Made by a program: the position numbers and the translations under genes. DNA of 5,151 nucleotides from Devosia sp. GTDB taxonomy: Bacteria > Pseudomonadota > Alphaproteobacteria > Rhizobiales > Devosiaceae. Numbering within the stretch: the stretch's first letter is position 1; each line of letters begins with the position of its first letter. Where the stretch lies: positions 1 through 5,151 of the forward strand of contig DROE01000208.1 in NCBI GenBank assembly GCA_011322005.1. The letters are read 5' to 3'. Below, piece by piece: positions 1 to 5,151 of the stretch. Under the pieces are notes generated by a model. The model saw only the letters and a list, made by a program, of their open reading frames with translations, made no database searches and was not told where the DNA came from.

Positions 1-368
1 CTATCTAGATTTCAGATTATCGATAGACCCGAAAGTGAAGCTGGGTTATGCGAGCTGTTCCCTAATTGGAGGCGGTATGAACACTGAGAGTGCTAAAAAC
101 TATTCTCAAGGTTCTTGTGGAAAATGGCTGAATTTATAAGCTGACACAGCAATTTTACGTCTTTCATTGGATAAAGAGCCTGGGGAACAACCAAGATTCT
201 TGATCGAGTATGTTCAAAAGCCGAGGCTATGCGATCGGCGAGAAACGGGCTCCAAGAAACACGAGTGTTGTGTGACCCTCTTTTGCTCGCTGTTCAGTGA
301 CAAGAAGAGGGTGCAGGCTGAACTCGAACGGCTGCTTGCGTCCGCTGGGGCTTTTCAATGTTGATACC
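1..368. other. Unassigned left flank, no recognisable gene
   Basis: This stretch of nearly 370 bases lies between the window edge and the end of the tracrRNA. By eye it is AT-richer than the cas genes. I recognise no protein family, tRNA, insertion-sequence end or CRISPR repeat in it. It contains an 8-bp inverted repeat (ACCCTCTT at 275-282 and AAGAGGGT at 305-312, 22 nt apart) without a T-tract, so it is not a convincing terminator. One plus-strand frame stays open from the left edge except for a TAA at 137-139 (listed separately). It may be ordinary intergenic DNA, or the decayed end of a neighbouring gene that starts outside the window. Confidence 0.6.
2..139 (+). CDS. Weak partial or small ORF, function unknown
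   Basis: This frame is open from the left edge to a TAA at 137-139, giving 45 codons with no start visible inside the window. It also contains an ATG at 77 preceded by GGAGG at 68-72 with 4 nt spacing, a good ribosome binding site. That ATG would encode a free-standing 20-residue peptide, MNTESAKNYSQGSCGKWLNL. Either the segment is the C-terminal tail of a gene entering from the left, or a tiny ORF, or chance. After the TAA the same frame stays open to a TGA at 362-364, which could mean a decayed longer gene with one nonsense codon. I recognise no family in either part, and 45 open codons are weak evidence on their own. Confidence 0.2.
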   Translation, partial: YLDFRLSIDPKVKLGYASCSLIGGGMNTESAKNYSQGSCGKWLNL

Positions 369-401
369 AAAATGAAAAGCGGCCGCCGAAGCAGCCGCTT
401 T
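369..401 (-). terminator. Rho-independent terminator of tracrRNA
   Basis: On the minus strand AAAGCGGC (401-394) pairs with GCCGCTTT (383-376). Inside, a U-G wobble and two GC pairs close a UUCG tetraloop, giving an 11-bp stem. The following RNA reads U, C, A, UUUU, so the U-tract is UUUU-CA-UUUU counting the stem end. This hairpin both ends the transcript and serves as the 3' stem-loop of the tracrRNA. Plus-strand reading gives only a short T run before GTATC, so it is weaker in that direction. Confidence 0.85.
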
Positions 402-436
402 GTATCGGTGACTTCAGCGCCGAAGCGCTTTGTCTT

Positions 437-476
437 GTTGCCGATAGTCCCCACCATCGGAATACCTGATACGATT
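437..476 (-). other. Anti-repeat of the tracrRNA
   Basis: On the plus strand these 40 bases match the 36-bp repeat at 5113-5148 (read on its minus strand) at 34 of 36 positions. There are two substitutions and four extra bases: a G after GTT, GT after CCGATA, and a C after TGATA. As RNA this gives a GUU lower stem, a 1-nt bulge, six pairs over CCGAUA, a 2-nt bulge, then 15 unbroken pairs over CCCCACCAUCGGAAU, a G-U wobble and seven more pairs. The long upper stem is a suitable RNase III substrate. The last few bases lie at the predicted transcription start and may not be in the RNA. Confidence 0.92.
467..475 (+). promoter_or_regulatory. Candidate extended -10 for cas9
   Basis: TGATACGAT is a TGN plus TACGAT, four of six to the -10 consensus. 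It lies about 40 bp before the cas9 ATG, pointing the right way. No good -35 is present at 16-18 bp. It corresponds to the promoter-like end of the CRISPR repeat preserved in the anti-repeat. No other convincing cas9 promoter is visible between the tracrRNA gene and the ATG. This is a weak, untested call. Confidence 0.3.
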
Positions 477-479
477 CAC

Positions 480-507
480 ATCATAGCAATATCCGTGGGG
501 AGGGCAA
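480..507 (-). promoter_or_regulatory. tracrRNA promoter (sigma70-type, extended -10)
   Basis: On the minus strand the -10 is TATGAT (485-480), five of six to TATAAT. It is preceded directly by TGC, the extended -10 element. A -35 of TTGCCC (507-502, four of six) lies 16 bp upstream. The predicted start is near 473-476, just at the edge of the anti-repeat. The -35 sits on the opposite strand of the cas9 ribosome-binding region, so tracrRNA initiation and the cas9 leader share DNA. Confidence 0.75.
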
Positions 508-511
508 GGGG
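497..511 (+). promoter_or_regulatory. cas9 ribosome binding site
   Basis: A purine-rich run contains GGAGG (499-503, 10 nt before the ATG) and AAGGGG (506-511, 2 nt before it). The first has the better spacing. The run supports the ATG at 514 as the start, and the protein then begins seven residues before the catalytic RuvC-I aspartate, as is normal for Cas9. Confidence 0.6.
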
Positions 512-513
512 AA

Positions 514-3500
514 ATGCATTATCGATTGGGAATCGATCTGGGCACAGCCTCCATCGGGGCTGTCGCCCTGGAGTTGGACGAACAGGGCAGCCCGTTGGGC
601 GCTCCATGGCACGCTGTCCGTATCTTTCAAGAGCCACTGGAAAAAGGTCAGGCTGGCCTAAAACCTAAAAAAGTTGCCCGCCGCCTGGCACGTCAACAAC
701 GCCGTCAGATCGACCGCCGCGCCCGTCGCCAGCGGCACATCGCCCATCTGGCACCACTGTTGGGTCTCGACCCCAAACAGATACCACCCCACCCCGGACC
801 CGGCTTTAGCGCCTTGCGCGCGCGGGCCGCGCGCGAGCGCGTTGAACTGGACGATCTGCTGCGCGTGCTCTTGAGGCTGGCCAAGCGGCGCGGTTACAAG
901 GGTGAATTCCGTACGGTCAAAAAAGACAGCGAAGCCGGTGTAGTGAAAACAGGCTCTGGCAAGCTGGCAGAAGCCATGGCGGAGTTGGCTCGCCAACGTC
1001 AGGTGGAGCGGGTCACGCTCGGCGAATATCTGCATTTCAGGCACAGGGAATTGGGGCTACCGACCCGAATGAAGCTGGGGCGAGAAGATGTCGATGACCT
1101 CTACGCCTTGCGCTCCATGGTGGAAGACGAGTTCGAACAAATCTGGCAGACCCAGGTACAGCACCATCCGGTGCTCAACGAAAGGCACAAGGGACGCCCG
1201 ATCAAGGAACACTTCCGCAAGGCAATCTTTTTTCAGCGTCCACTCAAATCGCCCGCGCCCATGGTCGGCAACTGCCCGTTGGAGCCCAACCTGCCTCGGG
1301 CGCCACGGGCACAACCGGCCGCGCAGGCGTTTCGCGTCGAAAAGACCCTTGGCGATCTGCGCTGGGGCATGGGCAAGCGTGCCATCGGGTTGAGCCCAGA
1401 GCAGAAGGCCGAAATCAGGCGCCTGCTCAATGATCCAGATGAACTGCGAGCCGATGGCACCGTTACCTTCAAAAAGATCTACAAGGCCCTGGAAGACGCC
1501 GGCTGCCCACGCCCCGACACGCGCGGGCTCAACCTTGATCGCAGCAGCCGCGAGGAAATCAAGGGCAATACGACCTTGAAAGTCTTTCAGAAACTGGGGC
1601 TGCTGACTCAATGGCAGGCACTCGACGAACGCACGCAGATACAGGTAATCAACTTTCTGGCTGATCTGGGGTCGCCCGAACAGCTCGACAGTGACGACTG
1701 GCACAGGCATATCCGCAAAGCCAATGCCAAGGGTTATAAGCGGGAGGACATGCGTCGATTCAGCCGCGAGATGATCGACTTTATCGACCAGCTACGAGCC
1801 TGTGACAAATTCGACCGCCTCAGCAAAATGGGGTTCGATGGTGGGCGCAGCGCGTACTCGATCAAGGCACTCAAACGGCTAGCTGGCTGGATGCGATCAC
1901 CCGAATGGGCAACGGATCCAGGTGACAATCCACGTATCGATGAAGATGCCGCTGCCCGCAATTGCTACCCCGAACATTTCGAAAAAACCAACCTCGGACC
2001 CACATTACCCGCGGCCCCAAAGACCGGTAATGATGTGGTCGATGGCGCGCTGCGTGAGCTGCGCCGGGTGGTCAATCAGTGCATCGAGCAACTGCGTGCG
2101 CCGCCTGATGAAATCATCATCGAAACCGCCCGCGAACTCGGCGCCGGCCCCGAGCGACGCAACGAATGGGAAAAACGGGCTGCGGCCAACCAGAAGCGGC
2201 GCAAGCAGGTGGCGCAAAAAATCGGCAAAGCCGGTGCCATCCCTACCGGCACCAAAATCTTGCGGTATCAACTTTGGGAAGAGCAGGAGGAAAACTGCCC
2301 TTATTGCGAGCGCAAGATCGGTCTACACGAAGCGCTCGACGGCGCCGCAACCCACTTCGAGCACATCCTGCCGCGCAGTCTGACCCAAGTGGGACGCAAG
2401 CGCAGCGAACTGGTGCTGGCGCATCGTGAATGCAACAGCGCCAAGGGCGATCGCACACCGTGGCAGGCCTGGGGGGATGACCCGCAGCGCTGGGTCCAAA
2501 TCGAAGGACGTGCCCGCCGCTTCGAGGAGCTGGGTAAGAAGTGCTACCGAAAAGACCGTCCGCTGGCGATGGCCTATTTCCGCAAGGCCCGATTGCTTAT
2601 CCTGAAAGACCACGCCGAAGAGGTGATGAACGACGAGTCCATTGCGGGCTTTGCCGACCGGCAGTTGCACCAGAGTTCCTGGATCGCAAAAGCAGCCACC
2701 ACCTGGGTGAACAGCATCTGCGCCAATGTTTTCGCCTCCCGTGGCGAGATGACGGCTGGCCTGCGCGCCGCCTGGCGACTGGAGACCGTGATACCCGAAG
2801 TACGTTACGAAGAGGGCTACCGGGTTTTCGATACCGATGGGAAACCCGTTTCGAAAGAAGACTTCGACCGCTTCCACAATCAGTGGGAAGGCAGGCTTCT
2901 CAGTGAAAAGGCAGATCGTACCGAACGGCGCATCGACAAACGTATCGACCACCGCCACCACCTGATCGATGCATTGAGCATCGCGCTGACCTCGCGCGGC
3001 CTCTACCAGAAAATGGCACGGCGTTATATCGAAGAAACCGAAGCGATACGCCGGGGCGAAAAAAAGCGCCGTGATTGGCGCGTCGAACCGCCATTGCGAA
3101 ATGTCCGGGAGGTTGCGCTGGAACTGGTGCATAACTGCAATCTGACCCACAAGCCCGACCGGCTGCCCAATGGGCGGTTCTTCAAAGACACCGCATATGG
3201 CGCCGCCCATGATAAACAAAGTGATCAATGGCGCCTTACCCTTCGCTGCTGGTTGTCTGACCTGGCTGACAGTAAGAACAACGAAGATAGAACCCGCGCC
3301 AACCTTTCGACCATCGTCAGTCCGGAAGTCCGTCAGATCGTAATCGAAGCTTTCAATCTACGCATCGCTGAAGGGAAAAACCCGAAACAAGCCCTTACAG
3401 AACCTGTGGCATACCCCAGATATAGGACGCGAATCCACAAAGTCCGTTGCTTTAAGAAATCAGGAGATAAAGGTTTTCTTAAGCTGGACGGCGCGACCAT

Positions 3501-3834
3501 TATTACTCACTACAGTCGACAAGGCGAACATACCAAACGTGTAGTTCACGATGGTTACGCCTGTATCGATGTATACACCGAACATGGCAAGCTTAAAAAG
3601 GTGTGTTTACTAAAAATTCCGGAATTCCTAAAACAACCACGACCTGGAGATGCAGCACGATACTTCAAAGGTGACACGGTCATCGACGAAAAAGATGGCA
3701 AGCGTTACATTGTTAACAGCTTTAAGGCAGAAAGTAATGGAATGATATTCTTGGCATCGTTTTTTGACACTCAACCCAAATCACTTAGAAAAGTGAGTGG
3801 AAAAGGGTTGCTACGCCTAAGATTGGAGACATAA
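514..3834 (+). CDS. cas9: Cas9 endonuclease, type II-C
   Basis: RNA-guided DNA endonuclease that cuts both strands of targets matching the crRNA. At 1106 aa it is close to the compact II-C enzymes (Neisseria Cas9 is 1082 aa). Order seen: RuvC-I GIDLGTASIG (6-15, catalytic D8); arginine-rich bridge helix (about 53-76); recognition lobe (about 90-500); RuvC-II EIIIETARE (533-541, E537); HNH with CPYC (595-598), FEHILPRS (615-622, catalytic H617, with E616 where many Cas9s have Asp) and HRECNSAKGDRTP (637-649, N641); RuvC-III DHRHHLIDAL (812-821, H816 and D819); then the wedge and PAM-interacting region to 1106. All nuclease residues look intact, so it should be active. The 3' end (3421-3834) is about 42% GC by hand count against about 68% at 2341-2520, suggesting that the PAM-interacting region has a different history. 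The stop lies 7 nt before cas1. The PAM cannot be read from the sequence. Confidence 0.97.
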   Translation: MHYRLGIDLGTASIGAVALELDEQGSPLGAPWHAVRIFQEPLEKGQAGLKPKKVARRLARQQRRQIDRRARRQRHIAHLAPLLGLDPKQIPPHPGPGFSALRARAARERVELDDLLRVLLRLAKRRGYKGEFRTVKKDSEAGVVKTGSGKLAEAMAELARQRQVERVTLGEYLHFRHRELGLPTRMKLGREDVDDLYALRSMVEDEFEQIWQTQVQHHPVLNERHKGRPIKEHFRKAIFFQRPLKSPAPMVGNCPLEPNLPRAPRAQPAAQAFRVEKTLGDLRWGMGKRAIGLSPEQKAEIRRLLNDPDELRADGTVTFKKIYKALEDAGCPRPDTRGLNLDRSSREEIKGNTTLKVFQKLGLLTQWQALDERTQIQVINFLADLGSPEQLDSDDWHRHIRKANAKGYKREDMRRFSREMIDFIDQLRACDKFDRLSKMGFDGGRSAYSIKALKRLAGWMRSPEWATDPGDNPRIDEDAAARNCYPEHFEKTNLGPTLPAAPKTGNDVVDGALRELRRVVNQCIEQLRAPPDEIIIETARELGAGPERRNEWEKRAAANQKRRKQVAQKIGKAGAIPTGTKILRYQLWEEQEENCPYCERKIGLHEALDGAATHFEHILPRSLTQVGRKRSELVLAHRECNSAKGDRTPWQAWGDDPQRWVQIEGRARRFEELGKKCYRKDRPLAMAYFRKARLLILKDHAEEVMNDESIAGFADRQLHQSSWIAKAATTWVNSICANVFASRGEMTAGLRAAWRLETVIPEVRYEEGYRVFDTDGKPVSKEDFDRFHNQWEGRLLSEKADRTERRIDKRIDHRHHLIDALSIALTSRGLYQKMARRYIEETEAIRRGEKKRRDWRVEPPLRNVREVALELVHNCNLTHKPDRLPNGRFFKDTAYGAAHDKQSDQWRLTLRCWLSDLADSKNNEDRTRANLSTIVSPEVRQIVIEAFNLRIAEGKNPKQALTEPVAYPRYRTRIHKVRCFKKSGDKGFLKLDGATIITHYSRQGEHTKRVVHDGYACIDVYTEHGKLKKVCLLKIPEFLKQPRPGDAARYFKGDTVIDEKDGKRYIVNSFKAESNGMIFLASFFDTQPKSLRKVSGKGLLRLRLET

Positions 3835-3841
3835 AAACATC

Positions 3842-4738
3842 ATGGCGGAGCATCACATTCTGGTGATAGAGCACCCGGCACGCCTAAAGATTGACACAGG
3901 CCGGCTGCGCATCGAACGCGATGAGCATCCACCCGCTTTTGTGCTGCCGGAAGACATCGACGTGCTCTGCCTCCACCACCCTGTCATCAACCTCAGCGTC
4001 AGTGCGCTGCAAACCCTCGCTGAAGCCGGCGCCGTGGTGATATTGACCGATGCCCGGCACCAGCCCAGCGCCCAGCTCCATCCCCTCAAGTCCCATGCTC
4101 GACAGAGCCAGCGCTTGCGTCGCCAGATACGGATGGAGGCGAGCGATCAACCGCCTCGGTTGTGGTGCCAGATCATTCGGGCACGCATCCGAAGCGAAGC
4201 GGCCACCTTGCGGGCGCTGGGTCGAAAAGGCGCGCTCTATCTGGAACGGCTCAGCCAGAGGGTCGAGCCAGGAGATGCCGGCCATCTTGAAGGGCAAGCG
4301 GCGCGCCATTACTGGAAACATCTGTTCGAGGGTCGGTTCCGGCGTGAAAAACAGGGCGCGGACGACGACATCAACAGTCGCCTCAACTTCGGCTATGCCG
4401 TGCTGAGGGCCGTAATCGCCCGGCAACTGGCCTGCATGGGACTCAACCTTGGTCTTGGCCTGGGTCATCGCAGCAGCGAAAACCCTTTCAATCTGGCTGA
4501 TGATTTCATTGAGCCTTACCGGTATCTGGTCGAATGCCATGTTGCGGCAATGGGAGAAGAGACTCTGGAACAACCATTGAACGGCAAGGGGAAACAGGAG
4601 TTGCTGGCATTCATCACTCACCAGGTGCCCATGAATGACGGCGAATACCGCCTGAACGGCGCGGTGGAGGCAACGGTGGATAGTTTCTGTCGTATCCTTG
4701 ATGGGCGGGCTGACACACTGGCGTTGCCGGCCTTCTGA
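3842..4738 (+). CDS. cas1: Cas1 integrase, spacer acquisition
   Basis: Metal-dependent integrase that, as a complex with Cas2, inserts new spacers at the leader end of the array. The 298-aa length is typical of type II Cas1. The N-terminal beta domain includes LPEDIDVLCLHHP (35-47) and AGAVVILTDARHQP (62-75). The C-terminal helical domain carries the metal ligands: E150 in GHLEGQAARHYW, H209 in LGLGHRSSENPFNLADDFIEPYR, and D221 with E224 in the same motif. The ATG follows the cas9 stop by 7 nt. A GGAG at 3825-3828, inside the cas9 end, lies 13 nt away, rather far, so translation may be partly coupled to cas9. No frameshift or missing ligand is seen. GC returns to the level of the cas9 body. 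Confidence 0.97.
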   Translation: MAEHHILVIEHPARLKIDTGRLRIERDEHPPAFVLPEDIDVLCLHHPVINLSVSALQTLAEAGAVVILTDARHQPSAQLHPLKSHARQSQRLRRQIRMEASDQPPRLWCQIIRARIRSEAATLRALGRKGALYLERLSQRVEPGDAGHLEGQAARHYWKHLFEGRFRREKQGADDDINSRLNFGYAVLRAVIARQLACMGLNLGLGLGHRSSENPFNLADDFIEPYRYLVECHVAAMGEETLEQPLNGKGKQELLAFITHQVPMNDGEYRLNGAVEATVDSFCRILDGRADTLALPAF

Positions 4739-4740
4739 AC

Positions 4741-5073
4741 ATGGGTGTCAACGGATGGCGAATCATGTGGTTGATTACCGTTTATGATTGCCCCATGACC
4801 ACGTCCGAGGCGCGGCACGATTACACCGTGTTCCGCAAGTGCCTGCTTACCCAGAATTTTCACCAGTTGCAGAATTCGCTTTATGTGCGCCACTTTCCCA
4901 CCAAGGCCGCGGCCGATGCCTGTATCCATCGCCTGCGCCCGCAAATTCCCAAGGGTGCCGACGTCGCATTTTTCCTCGTGACCGACAAGCAATATGCAAT
5001 GACGCGAGAGTATTTCGGTACCCGCGAAGTCAAGAAAAAACCGGATGAACCTGAACAGATACAGCTCTTCTAG
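4741..5073 (+). CDS. cas2: Cas2, spacer acquisition partner of Cas1
   Basis: Small ferredoxin-fold protein that dimerises and bridges two Cas1 dimers in the acquisition complex. It has 110 aa. WLITVYDCPMTT (10-21) is the first strand with the conserved D16, and YTVFRKCLLTQNF and LQNSLYVRHF match the helix and strand order of type II Cas2. VAFFLVTDKQYAM and the short C-terminal strand follow. Two starts are possible: ATG 4741 or ATG 4765 (residue 9). I chose 4741 because GWRIMW before the first strand resembles the xYRxMW lead-in I recall in II-C Cas2 proteins, and because it sits 2 nt after the cas1 stop, fitting translational coupling. No Shine-Dalgarno is visible before 4741. The stop codon lies just before the terminator hairpin. 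Confidence 0.95.
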   Translation: MGVNGWRIMWLITVYDCPMTTSEARHDYTVFRKCLLTQNFHQLQNSLYVRHFPTKAAADACIHRLRPQIPKGADVAFFLVTDKQYAMTREYFGTREVKKKPDEPEQIQLF

Positions 5074-5109
5074 AAAAAATCCCCAACAAAATCAATTTGT
5101 TGGGGATTT
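5074..5109 (-). terminator. Shared terminator between cas2 and the CRISPR array
   Basis: AAATCCCCAACAAA (5077-5090) pairs perfectly with TTTGTTGGGGATTT (5096-5109) around a 5-nt loop, a 14-bp stem. On the minus strand the hairpin runs into six T residues (5079-5074), the classic Rho-independent form, so it should end crRNA array transcripts before they enter cas2. On the plus strand the tail is only ATTTCC, so it would also slow or stop cas operon transcripts but less well. Convergent transcription meets here. Confidence 0.88.
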
Positions 5110-5112
5110 CCG

Positions 5113-5121
5113 AGTCTATCA
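5113..5121 (-). promoter_or_regulatory. Repeat-borne extended -10 promoter
   Basis: The 3' end of the repeat on the minus strand reads TGATAGACT, that is TGN followed by TAGACT, fitting TANANT. In Neisseria (TGCTACAAT) and Campylobacter (TGGTAAAAT) II-C repeats the same end position holds an extended -10 that starts a crRNA in each spacer. By analogy each repeat here may do so. The match to TATAAT is four of six, and no -35 can be judged because upstream DNA would be spacer. Confidence 0.5.
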
Positions 5122-5148
5122 GGCATTCCGATGGTGGGGTATCGGAAC
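5113..5148 (-). CRISPR. Terminal CRISPR repeat, array continues off the window
   Basis: One 36-bp repeat is visible. On the minus strand (crRNA sense) it starts GTTCCGATACCCCACCATCG and ends GCCTGATAGACT. Length 36 and a GTT start are usual for type II repeats. It is identified by its match to the tracrRNA anti-repeat, not by repetition, because only one copy is inside the window. The three bases 5149-5151 would begin the first spacer. Transcription leftward is deduced from the anti-repeat orientation and the T-tract of the terminator. This makes it the last repeat of the array, and it may differ slightly from internal copies. Confidence 0.88.
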
Positions 5149-5151
5149 ATA

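Larger units (their letters stand above)
369..475 (-). ncRNA. tracrRNA
   Basis: This is the trans-activating RNA that pairs with crRNA repeats and anchors them in Cas9. Read on the minus strand, it begins just below the promoter at 480-507 (expected start near 473-476) and opens with the anti-repeat. After that comes a hairpin AGCGC-UUCG-GCGCU (429-416), which may be extended by a GAC/GUC pair around a small internal loop. A linker with ACCGATAC follows, then an 11-bp terminator hairpin, also UUCG-capped, and a broken U-tract. The expected length is about 105 nt, in the usual tracrRNA range. Orientation is fixed by three things seen in the sequence: complementarity to the repeat, the promoter, and the terminator. 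The 5' and 3' ends are inferred, not measured. Confidence 0.9.

Noticed and set aside
275..312. Inverted repeat ACCCTCTT / AAGAGGGT as a terminator or insertion-sequence end
   Set aside because: Only 8 bp with a 22-nt gap, no T-tract, no target duplication and no transposase nearby.
227..457. A 76-codon minus-strand open frame
   Set aside because: It runs through the tracrRNA hairpins and anti-repeat, which explain the sequence better as structured RNA.
437..476. A second CRISPR array or stand-alone repeat upstream of cas9
   Set aside because: Only one copy, with insertions, downstream of a promoter and followed by tracrRNA hairpins and a terminator; it is the anti-repeat.
297..668. A 123-codon plus-strand open frame overlapping the cas9 start
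   Set aside because: It crosses the tracrRNA gene antisense and enters cas9 out of frame, and its translation looks like low-complexity noise.
1057..1710. A 217-codon minus-strand open frame inside cas9
   Set aside because: Shadow of the recognition-lobe coding region; no ribosome binding site or family signal noticed.
2323..3228. A 301-codon minus-strand open frame opposite cas9
   Set aside because: It lies fully antisense to the RuvC/HNH coding part of an intact cas9, shows no recognisable motif, and long antisense frames are common in GC-rich genes.
3884..4621. A 245-codon minus-strand open frame opposite cas1
   Set aside because: Antisense to a Cas1 with all metal ligands, without a recognisable domain; best explained by codon bias of the real gene.
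5074..5112. Array leader between cas2 and the first repeat
   Set aside because: The repeat orientation and the terminator show this is the distal end of the array; the leader and acquisition end should be off the window to the right.

Overview
The window holds most of a type II-C CRISPR-Cas locus: a tracrRNA gene on the minus strand, then cas9, cas1 and cas2 on the plus strand, and the first repeat of a CRISPR array at the right edge. There is no csn2 or cas4, Cas9 is compact (1106 aa), and the layout resembles the II-C loci of Proteobacteria. The gene bodies are moderately GC-rich (about 58-68% in stretches counted by hand), which suits a beta- or gammaproteobacterium, but nothing in the window fixes the species.

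Layout. Positions 1-368 are AT-richer, contain no gene I recognise, and are left as unassigned flank with one weak open frame. Positions 369-476 carry a tracrRNA read leftward. Its promoter (TTGCCC, 16 bp, TGC-TATGAT) overlaps the cas9 leader. Its anti-repeat is a nearly full-length degenerate copy of the CRISPR repeat, and it ends in two UUCG-capped hairpins, the last one a Rho-independent terminator. cas9 (514-3834), cas1 (3842-4738) and cas2 (4741-5073) are packed with gaps of 7 and 2 nt, so they look like one operon. A perfect 14-bp hairpin (5077-5109) just after cas2 terminates best on the minus strand. One 36-bp repeat (5113-5148) follows, and the first 3 nt of a spacer close the window. 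The array therefore continues to the right and is read leftward, converging on the cas operon.

How it works together. Cas1-Cas2 would acquire spacers. Array transcripts would pair through the repeat with the tracrRNA anti-repeat, and the duplex would guide Cas9, whose RuvC (D8, E537, H816, D819) and HNH (H617, N641) residues all appear intact. The repeat ends in TGATAGACT, an extended -10 placed like the repeat-borne promoters of Neisseria and Campylobacter II-C arrays, so each spacer may have its own crRNA promoter.

Points of special interest are: the anti-repeat keeps a relic of the repeat promoter pointing into cas9; the repeat is itself a hairpin; the terminal repeat's promoter fires straight into the terminator; the part of cas9 encoding the PAM-interacting domain is much AT-richer than the rest of the gene; and the HNH domain carries a zinc-ribbon-like CxxC/HxxC set. 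The system belongs to a known class. The novelty lies in these details, not in a new defence type.
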